Notes: generated from the letters alone by a model not told the origin. DNA of 64,000 nt from Bin80 sp965220935 (GCA_965220935.1 OZ244857.1:3286001-3350000), one strand, 5' to 3'. Shown: positions 8,313-18,165, numbered from the stretch's first letter. Numbers and translations are program-made.

Positions 8313-9687
8313 GGGAATTATATACGTGAGTCCCCATCTATTTGACGGCTACCTTTTGCGTATCCATTTCACGGCTCATAGGAGTCTCTACGAGAACGCT
8401 CCTCCACGTGCAGATGCCCCAATCCCGGAGGCCTGTAACACATTTGCAGATGCGTTGATATCTGATGGCCACATGCCATACACTTAAACTTGCTTTGCGT
8501 CTTGCGATTGACTTTATCTGTATGACCACACTGATTACAGCGTTGACTGGTATATTTCGGATCTACAAGAATCACGTTGCCAAACTTGTAATCGCAATAG
8601 GTATTGAACCGTCCCCATCCAGCGTTGAGAATGACGCGGTTTAACCCTGCTTTGGCCTTCACATTGGTTCCAGGGTTCTCAACCGTGCCCTTGGACATAA
8701 TCTTGATCTTCACGTTTCAACGTATAGGCCTTATTGGACAATCTACGGCTATGTTGATGTGCCGCATTCGTTCTGCAGTTCTTCTGTTTTCGCTTCCACT
8801 TGGCAATCCTTCTCTTTGTCCGCAAGGATCTACCAGACCCTTTCTGTTGTCGGGCTAACTTTCTTTGCCACCGACGAATCTTAATCTCCTTATCCGTTAA
8901 TTCAGGGAGCGGTAACATGCCCTGTTCACCATCCGTTGAGGAATAAGAAATGTTATAGGTATTCAAGTCAATGCCAATCTCTTTGCCATCGTCCACCTTC
9001 TCTGGTAGATGTGTGACTTTGTAAATTACGCTCATCTTCCAGTACCGTCCGTCTTTCTTCACGGTGACTTCAATCGGCTCACCGTCTGGATAAGGATTAC
9101 CTCCTTTCCTACGAAACTTCATCCAGCCAATCTTCTGAATATAGACATCATTCCCTCGGATCTTAAACAATCCTTTGGTCGCCGTAAATGAATTGTGTTG
9201 AAACCGATTATGGAACGTAGGATGATCACGTAATCCCTTGAAGAAAGCCTGCCACGCCTCTGCCTGATGCTTTAAGGTGTTTCGTACAATGTTGGACGAG
9301 TACTGATTCAACCAAGAAATGGTTGGGCGAAAAGAAGTGTATCTCCTACTTAATGACGGCCAGGTCAATTCTGGATTATCCTTATGTTCGTCTTTATAGT
9401 CCCTGTTGATTTGGTCAAGAAACGTATTCCATACAAACCTGCATGCTCCGCAAAGCCCTGACAAGAGATGGGCTTTCCACTGCGTGCCGGGTAATAGGCG
9501 GTACTCTATTCCACGATAGGAACAGTTTTGATCAGAAGGTTTAAAAGCCTTTTGAACAGGCATGATATCAAGGTTAAGTTGATGTTATGGTAAGCAATAG
9601 GATAGATTCTCCTCTATCCTATTGTGTCTGTTATACTCTCCAAAATAGAATGGTTCCATTCTTTGGGTACTCACGTATATAATTCCC
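8313..9687 (-). mobile_element. TnpB-only element with terminal inverted repeats, copy 1
   Basis: A 1375-bp element read on the minus strand. Both ends carry the same inverted repeat, GGGAATTATATACGTGAG then (T)(A/C)CCC, at 8313 and reversed at 9687. Inside the left (promoter-side) end are two hairpins: AGAATGG/CCATTCT next to the repeat, and a longer one with arms AATAGGATAGA/TC-ATCCTATT just before the tnpB start. The only gene is tnpB. The flanks (TTTTCTTA on one side, TTAATTTA on the other) are not a duplication, unlike those of copies 2 and 3, so this copy may have lost a flank by recombination. It truncates the gene ending at 7775. Confidence 0.85.
8388..9563 (-). pseudogene. tnpB: TnpB RNA-guided nuclease, copy 1, frameshifted
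   Basis: Starts MPVQKAFKPSDQNCSYRGIE. It contains the TnpB N-terminal helical part (LSGLCGACRFVWNTFLDQIN), RuvC-I in GKEIGIDLNTYN, and then loses frame at KRED (about 8705) because eight bases present in copy 2 are missing. The other frame resumes with ENPGTNVKAKAGLNRVIL, VDPKYTSQRCNQCG and KFKCMACGH, the RuvC-III/zinc-finger region. A second shift after CGHQ moves DINASANVLQASG and GASARGGA out of frame, ending at the stop at 8388. It cannot make a full-length active TnpB. The longest open piece is 9563 to 8679 (294 residues). Confidence 0.85.
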
Positions 9688-10060
9688 TTAATTTAATCGT
9701 AATACTTTGATGAGGTCACGAAAATAATTTTTTAGACTAGTCTATGGAAGACCCAGTCATCCAGATAAAGTTACCATTTTCTACCAATCTATGCAAATTA
9801 GATCACTTTACATGATACACCTCAAGTATGGAGAATAATTTCATAGACGTAGATTTCTCGGCATATTCTATGATTCCAAAAATAGTTTTTGAAAACTTGC
9901 CAATCAGAAGACCATTTGACACATTTGTATTTGCTTGTGTAAATTATCCAACAACGCAAGGATAAAAATCTAATGCTTGAACATCTCAAAAAATCCTCAC
10001 CTATATTCAATTCAACTAGACCATACCTTATAGATTTGGCCAGTAGCACCAAGATTCAAA
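9688..10060. other. Intergenic, no gene seen
   Basis: An AT-rich stretch between the TnpB element and the thioesterase stop. The minus ORF at 9822-10052 (76 codons) has an odd composition (many Ile, Trp, Cys and Tyr) and no recognisable motif, so I do not call it. Confidence 0.5.
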
Positions 10061-10522
10061 CTAATCATCTACGCGCCAACCAAGAGCCTGGGTAGGATCC
10101 CCGTCTAAATGAATTTCTTTTGGCAACTGCACTAGGTTCAAAGATGCCTCAGTTGCAAGCGTTCCATCTTTGAGATAAATCATTCCCACTGCGCGTGCAT
10201 ATCGGCCTCGTAACTGTTCACGGATCGCAACAATATGTAATGGCTCTTCTATCGGAACTGGATGGCGATACTTTACATCAAGTCGCACCGACATCATAAA
10301 CGCATGAAAATCTTCAATCAGAGATACCCGGCCTACGATCTCGTCTAAGATCGCGGCCTGCACTCCGCCGTGAACAATGCCTGGATAACCCTCAAAATAT
10401 TTGGACACCTGATAGTGCGACTCCACCATCGCATCGCCATCGTCATAGAATGACATGTAAAGCCCATGTGGATTTTTTCGTCCACATACAAAGCAATTAT
10501 CGCTGTTAGGTTGCTTGTTCAC
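10061..10522 (-). CDS. PaaI-type hotdog thioesterase
   Basis: 153 residues. NCFVCGRKNPHGLYMSFYDD is the usual N-terminus of 4HBT/PaaI-like thioesterases. GIVHGGVQAAILDEIVGR contains the HGG..A..DE active-site helix with the catalytic acid, and YRHPVPIEEPLHI and EASLNLVQLP complete the hotdog fold. It should hydrolyse an acyl-CoA thioester; the substrate cannot be read from sequence. The start is 1-2 bp from the pntB stop, so it is probably the last gene of the transhydrogenase operon, although a functional link is not obvious. Confidence 0.85.
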   Translation of the reverse strand: MNKQPNSDNCFVCGRKNPHGLYMSFYDDGDAMVESHYQVSKYFEGYPGIVHGGVQAAILDEIVGRVSLIEDFHAFMMSVRLDVKYRHPVPIEEPLHIVAIREQLRGRYARAVGMIYLKDGTLATEASLNLVQLPKEIHLDGDPTQALGWRVDD

Positions 10523-10523
10523 T

Positions 10524-11897
10524 CTACACCGATTTGACCTCGGTAATTAGTTCAGTGACCGAATCCTTTGCATCTCCAAATAACATCCGAGTATTCGGCT
10601 CAAAAAACAATAAATTCTGAATTCCAGAATATCCAGGTCGCATGCTTCGTTTGAGAAACACGACTGTTCCTGCCTGATCAACGTTCAAAATTGGCATCCC
10701 GTAAATTGGACTTGATTTATCATGGCGCGCTGCTGGGTTTACCACATCATTCGCCCCAATCACCAGAGCGACATCCGTTGATTCAAACTCGTGATTAATC
10801 TCATCCATCTCATAAAGCGCATCATAAGGCACATTTGCCTCGGCCAGTAGCACATTCATATGTCCAGGCATGCGTCCTGCCACTGGATGAACGGCATATT
10901 TGACTTCCACACCTTGTGCCTCCAATACCTCAGCCAATTCTCGGACTTGATGCTGCGCTTGTGCAACCGCTAAACCATACCCTGGAACGATAATCACCTT
11001 CCTGGCAAAATTAAGCATGATGGCGGTGTCATCTGGGGTGGTTGACGTGATGCTACGTCCATCTACCAATGCTATCGCTCCCTCCTTATCAGAATCTCCA
11101 CCAAATCCTCCGATCATCACCTGCCAGAATTTACGATTCATTGCAACACACATCGTATTAGTCAACATGATGCCAGAGGCGCCAACTAATGCTCCGCTGA
11201 TGATTAAAGCTGTGTTAGATAACACAAAGCCCGTGGCTGCAGCAGCTAACCCCGACAGCGCATTTAGAAATGCCACAATCACAGGCATATCTGCTCCACC
11301 AATGGGAATGACAATGAGGATACCAAAAATCAACGCTAAACCGGCAAGAATCGAGAGACTTAAAATAGGATTCCCCCCAAGGAATACCCATCCAATTGAT
11401 GCAATCATTGATGCTGTAACGAGCGCCAGAACGATGTACTGCCCAAAAAACTGTATCGGGTTACCTGTCATCTTAGCACTGAGTTTTAAGAATGCAATGA
11501 GGCTTCCTGAAAATGTCACCGTTCCAATGAGTACACTCAAATATGCGGCAGCATTTTGATTGACTCCTGATTGAGTGATCTCGGCAGAAGCGACCAGTGC
11601 AGAGGCTAACCCACCGAAGCCATTGAATGCTGCGACTAATTCGGGCATGGCCGTCATTTTGATCTGCTTTGCCATAATGGCTCCGATACCCCCACCGATG
11701 ACCAAACCAGTAATCATCTCAACAGGCGTGAGAATATTATTCAAAAATAAAGTGGCAACGACCGCCAATAGCATCCCCACTGCTGCAATACGGTTTCCAG
11801 TGCGGGCCGTAACAGGAGACTGTAGCCGCTTGAGACCCACAATAAAGAAGATTGCGGCCACCAAGTAGATGACATTAATGATCAATTCCTTCGGCAT
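10524..11897 (-). CDS. pntB: NAD(P) transhydrogenase subunit beta
   Basis: 457 residues, typical of PntB. The N-terminal half is a series of membrane helices (FNGFGGLASALVASAEI, IIPIGGADMPVIVAFLNALSG and others). The C-terminal third is the NADP(H)-binding domain III with VIIVPGYGLAVAQAQHQV, HPVAGRMPGHMNVLLAEA, VIGANDVVNPAA and MPILNVDQA. The enzyme couples hydride transfer between NADH and NADP+ to proton movement across the inner membrane. Its ATG overlaps the pntAB stop by one base (TAATG), which shows translational coupling in the split-alpha arrangement common outside enterobacteria. Confidence 0.97.
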   Translation of the reverse strand: MPKELIINVIYLVAAIFFIVGLKRLQSPVTARTGNRIAAVGMLLAVVATLFLNNILTPVEMITGLVIGGGIGAIMAKQIKMTAMPELVAAFNGFGGLASALVASAEITQSGVNQNAAAYLSVLIGTVTFSGSLIAFLKLSAKMTGNPIQFFGQYIVLALVTASMIASIGWVFLGGNPILSLSILAGLALIFGILIVIPIGGADMPVIVAFLNALSGLAAAATGFVLSNTALIISGALVGASGIMLTNTMCVAMNRKFWQVMIGGFGGDSDKEGAIALVDGRSITSTTPDDTAIMLNFARKVIIVPGYGLAVAQAQHQVRELAEVLEAQGVEVKYAVHPVAGRMPGHMNVLLAEANVPYDALYEMDEINHEFESTDVALVIGANDVVNPAARHDKSSPIYGMPILNVDQAGTVVFLKRSMRPGYSGIQNLLFFEPNTRMLFGDAKDSVTELITEVKSV

Positions 11898-12178
11898 TAA
11901 TCAGTCGGCCTTTTTTTGAACATCTCTAACATACGTCCAGTCACCATAAAACCGCCGACCACATTGATAGTCGCAGCGATCAATGCGGCAAGACCGATCC
12001 ATCTTGCAACAGATTCATCGCCAATCATGCCAGCATAAACCAATGCACCAATAATGGTAATTCCGCTGATGGCATTTGAGCCCGACATGAGCGGTGTATG
12101 AAGAGTTTGTGGTACCTTGCTAAGAATCTCACGGCCAATAAACATGGCCAATACAAAAAATGTAAGAAGCTCCATCAT
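11897..12178 (-). CDS. pntAB: NAD(P) transhydrogenase subunit alpha, membrane part
   Basis: A 93-residue membrane protein equal to the C-terminal domain II segment of E. coli PntA. It shows three to four helices (LTFFVLAMFIGREIL, SGNAISGITIIGALVYAG, AALIAATINVVGGFMVTGRM) and the family motif TPLMSGSNAISG. Together with PntB it forms the proton channel. It lies 4 bp after pntAA and overlaps pntB by one base, so the order is pntAA-pntAB-pntB. Confidence 0.95.
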   Translation of the reverse strand: MMELLTFFVLAMFIGREILSKVPQTLHTPLMSGSNAISGITIIGALVYAGMIGDESVARWIGLAALIAATINVVGGFMVTGRMLEMFKKRPTD

Positions 12179-12182
12179 GATC

Positions 12183-13325
12183 TTATGATTTAATCAGGCT
12201 AAGAACCCGCTCATGGACAACTTGACCATTGTGACACACGCAGGCGGATTTGAAAATTTCGTCCTCAAAGTTTGACTTGAATGCCCCATCTTGAACAAAC
12301 TCGCTCATCATCGCCGAAACAGTCCGCGCGTATAGAAAACTAGCATCTGCGGGGACAGTCGCGGGCAGATTGGTTGGCCCAAAAATTTTGACATCATTGT
12401 GAATTTGCACTTGATCGGGTACTGTGAGAGTGCAATTTCCACCAGTGATAGCAGCAAGATCAATGATGACACTACCGGGCTTCATTGACTCAACTGCCTC
12501 TTGACTGACGAGAGTTGGTGCTTTTCGTCCAGGAATCAATGCGGTCGTGATGACGACATCAGATGTCGCCAGATGGGGAACCAGCAGCTCTACCTGCTTT
12601 TCTGCCTTAGCGGCCATCAGCGCTTTGGCATACCCCCCTTCATCTTGCATATCATCAATTTCAAGATTTAAGTCTACGAACTGAGCCCCCAAACTTTTAA
12701 CTTCCTCTCTAGCAGCTTCACGAATATCGTAGCCCCATACCCGTGCGCCAAGACGGCGAGCGGTGGCAATCGCTTGTAATCCTGCAACTCCCGCGCCTAA
12801 TATCGTGACATTTGCTGGTCGAACTGTACCTGCTGCAGTGGTGAGGAGTGGAAAGAACTTCGGAATCTCGCATGCTGCAATGAGGACAGCCTTATATCCT
12901 GACAACGAAGCCATCGCACTGAGCGCATCCATCTTTTGGGCTCTGGAAATTCTGGGAACCAGCTCCATGGCCAGTGCAGTGACTCCGCGCTCAGCGAGTT
13001 GTTGCACTTTGTTCGGAGCGTCCAAGGGCTGCAGGAATCCCACCACAAGTGCATGCGGTTGTAAGCGATTTATCTCCGCATCAGATGGAGGCGCAACCAG
13101 TGCGACAATATCCGAATTCCATGCCTCTTCTTGATCAGCAATCCGAGCTCCAGACTCAATGAATGCCGCATCACTGATTCCAGACTTCTTGCCCGCATCG
13201 GTCTCAATGACAACGTCTAAGCCCAATTTGACCAATGAAGCGATAACTTTAGGGACAATTGCAACCCTAGATTCCGTCAACTGTCCAGCGCAAACTGCTG
13301 CTAATGTCATACTAATAGGATTCAT
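12183..13325 (-). CDS. pntAA: NAD(P) transhydrogenase subunit alpha, NAD-binding part
   Basis: 380 residues of the AlaDH/PNT family, domain I of transhydrogenase. The N-terminal part has RVAIVPKVIASLVKLGLDVV. The Rossmann fold shows ILGAGVAGLQAIATARRLGA (GxGxxG with the NAD-binding helix), and VITTALIPGRKAPTLV and GSVIIDLAAITGGNC are typical of the NAD site. It binds NAD(H) on the cytoplasmic face and passes hydride to PntB. It is the first gene of the pnt operon; the start at 13325 leaves 81 bp to the serC stop, where a promoter could lie. Confidence 0.96.
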   Translation of the reverse strand: MNPISMTLAAVCAGQLTESRVAIVPKVIASLVKLGLDVVIETDAGKKSGISDAAFIESGARIADQEEAWNSDIVALVAPPSDAEINRLQPHALVVGFLQPLDAPNKVQQLAERGVTALAMELVPRISRAQKMDALSAMASLSGYKAVLIAACEIPKFFPLLTTAAGTVRPANVTILGAGVAGLQAIATARRLGARVWGYDIREAAREEVKSLGAQFVDLNLEIDDMQDEGGYAKALMAAKAEKQVELLVPHLATSDVVITTALIPGRKAPTLVSQEAVESMKPGSVIIDLAAITGGNCTLTVPDQVQIHNDVKIFGPTNLPATVPADASFLYARTVSAMMSEFVQDGAFKSNFEDEIFKSACVCHNGQVVHERVLSLIKS

Positions 13326-13406
13326 TTTAATTTATCACCAACTATTCGCTCTAACATCTACGGTAGACATAAACTACAAAAAGATGGTCTCATTCCAAAA
13401 CTATCC

Positions 13407-14495
13407 TTAACCCTTGCGTTGCTCAAAATCCTTCATATAGTCCACTAAAATCTGTACAGATTCAAGTGTGCATGCATTATAGATTGAGGCGCGCATTCCT
13501 CCAACGGAGCGATGGCCTTTCAATGCAAGTAATCCCTGGTGGGCAGCTTCGTCAATAAATGTTTGTTCTAAGTCTTCTTTATTAAGTCGAAAAGTGACAT
13601 TCATGTCTGAGCGAGAACCTCTATGAGCAGTCCCCCTATAAAACTCACTCTGATCAATGGTTGTGTACAAGAGATTTGATTTTTGGCGATTAATGGACTG
13701 AATTCCCGAAATACCTCCTTGATCTTCTAACCACTGCAAAACTTTTTCAACAACATAAACTGCAAATACTGGTGGCGTATTAAAACACTTTGCGGCATGC
13801 GTGCCATAGTCTAACATTGTAGGTAGATGACTCTTGCGAGTACGAAGAAAACTATCTCTGACGAGAATTACCGTTACTCCAGAAGGGCCAATATTTTTTT
13901 GGGCTCCGGCGTAAATAAGACCATACCTGTCTAAGTCAATCGGCCGACTTAAAAAATCACTTGAGGCATCACAGACTAGAGGCGTATCTACCTGTGGAGT
14001 TGATTGAAATTGGGTTCCATAGATCGTATTGTTGGATGTGTAATGCACATAGGCATCCTTTGCGTCTAAATTCCATGATGCGGCCTCTGGGATATAGCTA
14101 AAACCTGATTCCCCGCTCGTCGCAATCACTCGGCTGTGTCCAATCAGTTGTGCCTCTACATGCGCTTTCTTAGCCCATGACCCTGTCACTAAATAACCGG
14201 CCTGTCCCTGATCAGGAAGGAAATTTAATGGTACTTGATGAAACTGCATGGATGCTCCGCCTCCAAGAAACAAAATATGCCATTCTTCGGTGAGGCCTAC
14301 TAAACGTCTAATACGATCTCGGGCAGATGTCTCAATCTGAATGTATTCAGGAGATCGATGAGAAATTTCCATCACTGATGCACCCATCTCAGGATAAACG
14401 GGCAGTTCTTTACGGACGGATTCTATGACCTCTATGGGTAGAGTTCCTGGGCCTGCCGAAAAATTATGAAGTCGCATTGATTTATTGATCGTCAT
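13407..14495 (-). CDS. serC: Phosphoserine aminotransferase
   Basis: 362 residues of the class V PLP aminotransferase fold. NFSAGPGTLP is the conserved N-terminus, LFLGGGASMQFH and the phosphate-binding TSNNTIYGTQF follow, and YAGAQKNIGPSGV carries the PLP lysine (AQKN). It converts 3-phosphohydroxypyruvate plus glutamate to phosphoserine, the second step of serine synthesis; in many bacteria it also serves pyridoxal phosphate synthesis. The start at 14495 overlaps the end of serA by 14 bp. A shorter start at 14477 (MRLHNFSAGPG) matches the family better and would follow the serA stop by 4 bp. Confidence 0.96.
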   Translation of the reverse strand: MTINKSMRLHNFSAGPGTLPIEVIESVRKELPVYPEMGASVMEISHRSPEYIQIETSARDRIRRLVGLTEEWHILFLGGGASMQFHQVPLNFLPDQGQAGYLVTGSWAKKAHVEAQLIGHSRVIATSGESGFSYIPEAASWNLDAKDAYVHYTSNNTIYGTQFQSTPQVDTPLVCDASSDFLSRPIDLDRYGLIYAGAQKNIGPSGVTVILVRDSFLRTRKSHLPTMLDYGTHAAKCFNTPPVFAVYVVEKVLQWLEDQGGISGIQSINRQKSNLLYTTIDQSEFYRGTAHRGSRSDMNVTFRLNKEDLEQTFIDEAAHQGLLALKGHRSVGGMRASIYNACTLESVQILVDYMKDFEQRKG

Positions 14496-15705
14496 CTTTT
14501 TGAATTTGGATACATGAAACAGCTAATACATCAGTCATGTCTTTGAGTAGGTTACAAAGTTCTTCAGAGGGTGTCCCAACAAGGCGAATTCGTGCAACAG
14601 CAGCGTTGGCATCTCCAGTAAATACTTGATTTTCCATTTCCTGAACATTCAGGTTGTACTTACGAATGAGATCTAATACACCAGCGAGGACCCCGACTTT
14701 GTCTAAATGCCTGACAGATAGTAGATGCGTGGCACCTGATTGCTCTGCGATGTTGATACAATTTGGAACGAACCCCGTTCTTGCGTAAGTGCCCACCACT
14801 CGAACGACTTCCTTTCCAGTCGCGTTCTGAGCCTGCTCCGTTGATGCCCCAATATGATGAGTCAAATAAACCGAAGGGTGTTGGGACAGTGCGGTATCAA
14901 GGGCGCCTTCTTTAGTCTGAGGTTCAGACATAAACACATCAAGTGCAGCGCGAATTCCCTTAGTGTTCAGTGCTTCCAAAAGTGCGCTTTCATCTACAAT
15001 ACCTCCGCGCGCTGTATTGATAAACAACGCTTCGTGCTTCATGGCTTTGAAAAAGTCTCTGTTTGCAAGATGGAGCGTGTCATGATTCGCTGCAACATGA
15101 ACGGAGACGATATCAGATTGTGCGGCTATTTCAATTGGGCTGTTAACATAACGTACTCCTAAGACGTTTGCTTTTTCGGTCGTCAATGAACGGCTCCATG
15201 CGATTACATCAAGCCCCATGGATTTTGCTATCACGGCGACTAGTTGACCAATATGACCTAGCCCAATCAGCCCAAGAGTTCGCCCTTTGAGTCCTGCCGC
15301 TTTTGAATAAACTCCCTTGCACCAGAGTCCACGACGCGCATCAACAACATTGTCTGGAATTCTACGGTCCATTGCGACCATCAGTCCAATCGCCAACTCT
15401 GCGACAGCACTAGCATTTTTGCCTGGGCAATTGGCAACGAAAACCCCCAACTCTGAGGCCGCCGTCACATCAATGGTGTCATATCCTGCCCCAGCGCGAA
15501 CAATCATCTCTAATGATGGAGCCTGCTCCATCATTGACTGAGTCACCCTTGTGGATTTCACGACCAGAGAATGTGGATCAAACGATTCAAGGGCCGTGTG
15601 GAGTGTATCCTCAGCACAATCATTGACGACGACTTTCAGTCCAATATGCCGCAATGAATCAATAATATTTTGCGGCAACTTATCGGCAACGAGAACCCGC
15701 ATCAT
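14482..15705 (-). CDS. serA: D-3-phosphoglycerate dehydrogenase
   Basis: About 407 residues. The NAD-binding motif is GLIGLGHIGQLVAVIAKSMG, the catalytic Arg is in FINTARGGIVDE, the Glu in DVFMSEPQ and the His in YLTHHIGASTEQA. The last ~80 residues form an ACT domain (RHLDKVGVLAGVLDLIRKYN), which usually gives serine feedback. It catalyses the first step of serine synthesis. GTG, ATG and ATG codons stand in a row at 15708-15702; I chose an ATG. The start overlaps the DUF1015 gene end by about 25 bp, and DUF1015-serA-serC is one operon. Confidence 0.95.
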   Translation of the reverse strand: MMRVLVADKLPQNIIDSLRHIGLKVVVNDCAEDTLHTALESFDPHSLVVKSTRVTQSMMEQAPSLEMIVRAGAGYDTIDVTAASELGVFVANCPGKNASAVAELAIGLMVAMDRRIPDNVVDARRGLWCKGVYSKAAGLKGRTLGLIGLGHIGQLVAVIAKSMGLDVIAWSRSLTTEKANVLGVRYVNSPIEIAAQSDIVSVHVAANHDTLHLANRDFFKAMKHEALFINTARGGIVDESALLEALNTKGIRAALDVFMSEPQTKEGALDTALSQHPSVYLTHHIGASTEQAQNATGKEVVRVVGTYARTGFVPNCINIAEQSGATHLLSVRHLDKVGVLAGVLDLIRKYNLNVQEMENQVFTGDANAAVARIRLVGTPSEELCNLLKDMTDVLAVSCIQIQKDDDQ

Positions 15706-16897
15706 CACCAAAAAGATGAATTAATAGACCACTTCGGAGCTTAGGCTCAAACCATGTAGATTTGGGAGGCATCAGTTCATGAGCATCAGACACCCCAAGG
15801 AGTTGGTTCATACCTGTGGGATACATTGAAAAAGCGACAAGCCCCGAATTTGACTTGACGCGTTGTTCTAATTCATCGGTTCCGCGGATTCCGCCAATAA
15901 ATGTGATCCTCGGATCTGTTCGCTGATCCATAATTCCTAGAAGGGGCTCTAAAATAAATTCCCCTAAGCGAGCAACGTCTAATTGATCTGCTACACCTAA
16001 ACGCCGTGACTGTGGAAGTGTGATTGTGTGCCATATCCCGTGCGCAAATAAGCAAACTTCTCCTTGCGTCTTTGGCATTGCTTGATTGGTCGCACGATGG
16101 AGGATGCCGAGAATCCCAATATCGTGAATGAGTTTTTCAACATCGGCGACTTGAATGACCCGATTATACGGTAGAATTTGTGTGCGACTCACGGGAAAAC
16201 AAACGGCTGGAAAAAAATCGCTTCCTGGAATTCTGCCATCATTCCATGCCTTCCAAGCTGCTTCGCAGCGATGATGACCATCTGCAATGTATAATGGATC
16301 TACACCCTCAAAAGCATCCACTAGTTGCAGAGTGTCATCAAACTTCCAGATGGTATGCTGAATGCCATCTTCCGCTGTAAAATCAAAGAGAGGATTGGTT
16401 TGCGTGCATTCATGGATTAGATCGGTGACTGGCGCATGATCCTTGAACACCAACTTAACCGGCTCAGAATGTGCAGACTGCTCTTGAATATGCCGCGTTC
16501 TGTCGGTAACTTTGGGAGGTCGGGTGTTCTCGTGCTTGAGTATCTTACCATCTTTATAGTCGGTGACAGATACCAAGCCGTAGATGCCGACTTGTTCATG
16601 ATCTGCCATCCTAAGTCGATAAGCATAGATTGATGGTTCAGTTTCCTGAACACTATGGGAGCTATCCGCGAATTGTTGAAGATTCTCAGCTCCTTTAGCA
16701 TACACGGCATCATCGTACTCACTCATTCCAACGGGTAAGTCAATTTCGGGGCGAATGATATGTAGAAAACTTTGTGGGTTCCCGCGGGCTAAGTCTCTGG
16801 CCTCTGGAATGCTGATGACATCATAAGGGACAGAGGCAACATTTTTTGCTGAGTCATGAGCGGGGCGAAGCGGAGCAAATGCCTTGATCGTGGCCAT
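15680..16897 (-). CDS. DUF1015 family protein
   Basis: 405 residues starting MATIKAFAPLRPAHDSAKNV, with the family hallmarks VASVPYDVISIPEARDLARG near the N-terminus and LYIADGHHRCEAAWKAWND in the middle. The biochemical activity is unsettled; the conserved DGHHR suggests an enzymatic site. It is very often next to serA and serC in Bacteroidota-like genomes, as here, so a role linked to serine or one-carbon metabolism is inferred from context. It is the first gene of the operon. Confidence 0.88.
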   Translation of the reverse strand: MATIKAFAPLRPAHDSAKNVASVPYDVISIPEARDLARGNPQSFLHIIRPEIDLPVGMSEYDDAVYAKGAENLQQFADSSHSVQETEPSIYAYRLRMADHEQVGIYGLVSVTDYKDGKILKHENTRPPKVTDRTRHIQEQSAHSEPVKLVFKDHAPVTDLIHECTQTNPLFDFTAEDGIQHTIWKFDDTLQLVDAFEGVDPLYIADGHHRCEAAWKAWNDGRIPGSDFFPAVCFPVSRTQILPYNRVIQVADVEKLIHDIGILGILHRATNQAMPKTQGEVCLFAHGIWHTITLPQSRRLGVADQLDVARLGEFILEPLLGIMDQRTDPRITFIGGIRGTDELEQRVKSNSGLVAFSMYPTGMNQLLGVSDAHELMPPKSTWFEPKLRSGLLIHLFGDDAGSRCR

Positions 16898-17035
16898 TGA
16901 AAGTTATGATGAAGTTATTGAGAAAATGCCTTTAACAATTATTTTGCCCTGCTGTGCCCAGATATGGTCGTCGGCTAATGCCTTGTAAATATAGTTGGAT
17001 GTTCAAATGTAGCTTTACCCTTTGGGCTGATTCTA

Positions 17036-17248
17036 TCAACTCCACACGGCCAAACATTTAACCTCTACCTTTTTGTCAAAATTTTTTCTGACAACAATAT
17101 ACGGTTCCATTAAAAAATCTCTTGGTTCCACTTCGCCATTCCGAGTTTTTTTATTCTCCATATCATGTAGGAGGTTGATTGTTTTCGGTGCAATAAAATA
17201 AGTGTCATCTACTCCAACTAGTTCAAGCTGAGTTAGTGGGAGCAGTGT
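17036..17248 (-). pseudogene. C-terminal remnant of an unidentified protein
   Basis: An open frame of about 70 codons without a start reads LPLTQLELVGVDDTYFIAPK, then NLLHDMENKKTRNGEVEPRD and VVRKNFDKKVEVKCLAVWS before the stop at 17036. The composition is clearly protein-like and the frame is entered directly after an in-frame stop with no start codon, so this is a gene fragment. I do not recognise the family. It opens the decayed region that follows the serine operon. Confidence 0.5.
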
Positions 17249-17842
17249 CTACAAACAATTCGTACATTTGTCAATAGAGTTTCAGTCTTCGCACTCGTTA
17301 AGACTTTTTCGTGAAAAGAAACCGTTCAATCATAAAATCTGACTAACATGAAGTGTATCTACCATTTTCAAGATGACAATAATATCCAAATATTCGTTGA
17401 TGCTGATTGAGTCATTTTCATTCGGCAATTAGATGAATAAGCAATAAGTGCGTCGTTTTTATGTCGGCTGAATCCTATTGGCTCATCAATGCACCAGTTG
17501 AGATTGTCATTCAAAATATTCTGGATAGTCCAGATGAATCACTAATCCGCATTGATCATCAAACAGAGAAGCCGAAAAAATAATTTGGCTTACTAAATTG
17601 TTGAACATCAATCCACCTATTCGCACCTGATTAGGTACCGTGTTGTTGAGATATTTATTGACTTCCATGCATTTACATTACAGTGCCATCACATCTACAT
17701 ACCAATGAAATTTCTCACACGAATTAAGCACGTCGGATAAGATCGTTGAGGCATTTCGGGGGCAGAGAATCAGATTGCAATAAATATTATTGAAAACCCA
17801 AATTAGATCACCATTAAGTATGAGCAACTTGAAAACGGTTAA
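17249..17842. other. Decayed region with one short ORF
   Basis: Mostly AT-rich sequence with frequent stops. One forward ORF of 40 codons at 17461-17583 (starting MSAESYWLINAPVEIVIQNI) reads like protein and could be a tiny gene or a remnant; I see no family match. Confidence 0.4.
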
Positions 17843-18165
17843 GACGAGTTATGTGTCTATAACAAGACCTACAAGGATAGGGTCATTCAAAATCCTTTGT
17901 TGGATGTTTTCCCTCCACTTCCGAACAAGACATATTCAATCATTTATGCGGATCCACCTTGGCACTACAACGGAAAGATGCAATTTGACAAGAGTGGTAT
18001 AGTAAAAAATTCGATCTGGGAAAAAGATATTTTCATTAGCTCTGCTTGTTTTAGATATCCGACTCTTCCAACTAAAGACTTGATGGAATTGCCTGTTAAC
18101 TTCAGATATACCCCCCAGCAGAGTTCAAAAAATCACGAAAACGTATTTTTCGGGCGGGCACTATA
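17843..18165 (+). pseudogene. MT-A70-type adenine methyltransferase fragment
   Basis: The frame reads DELCVYNKTYKDRVIQNPLL, then PPLPNKTYSIIYADPPWHYN, the MT-A70 catalytic motif DPPW in its usual context, then YPTLPTKDLMELPV. Homology then ends: the expected FLWVTNPF segment is absent, and the sequence runs into a MITE at 18166. A stop (17840-17842) precedes the visible N-terminus. Related enzymes are common in phages and mobile elements. The truncated protein cannot be active. Confidence 0.7.

Noticed and set aside
8369..8713. A separate small zinc-ribbon gene
   Set aside because: It is the frameshifted C-terminal part of TnpB copy 1, as shown by alignment with copy 2.
9822..10052. 76-codon minus-strand ORF next to the thioesterase
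   Set aside because: Composition unlike a protein, no motif, no neighbour logic.
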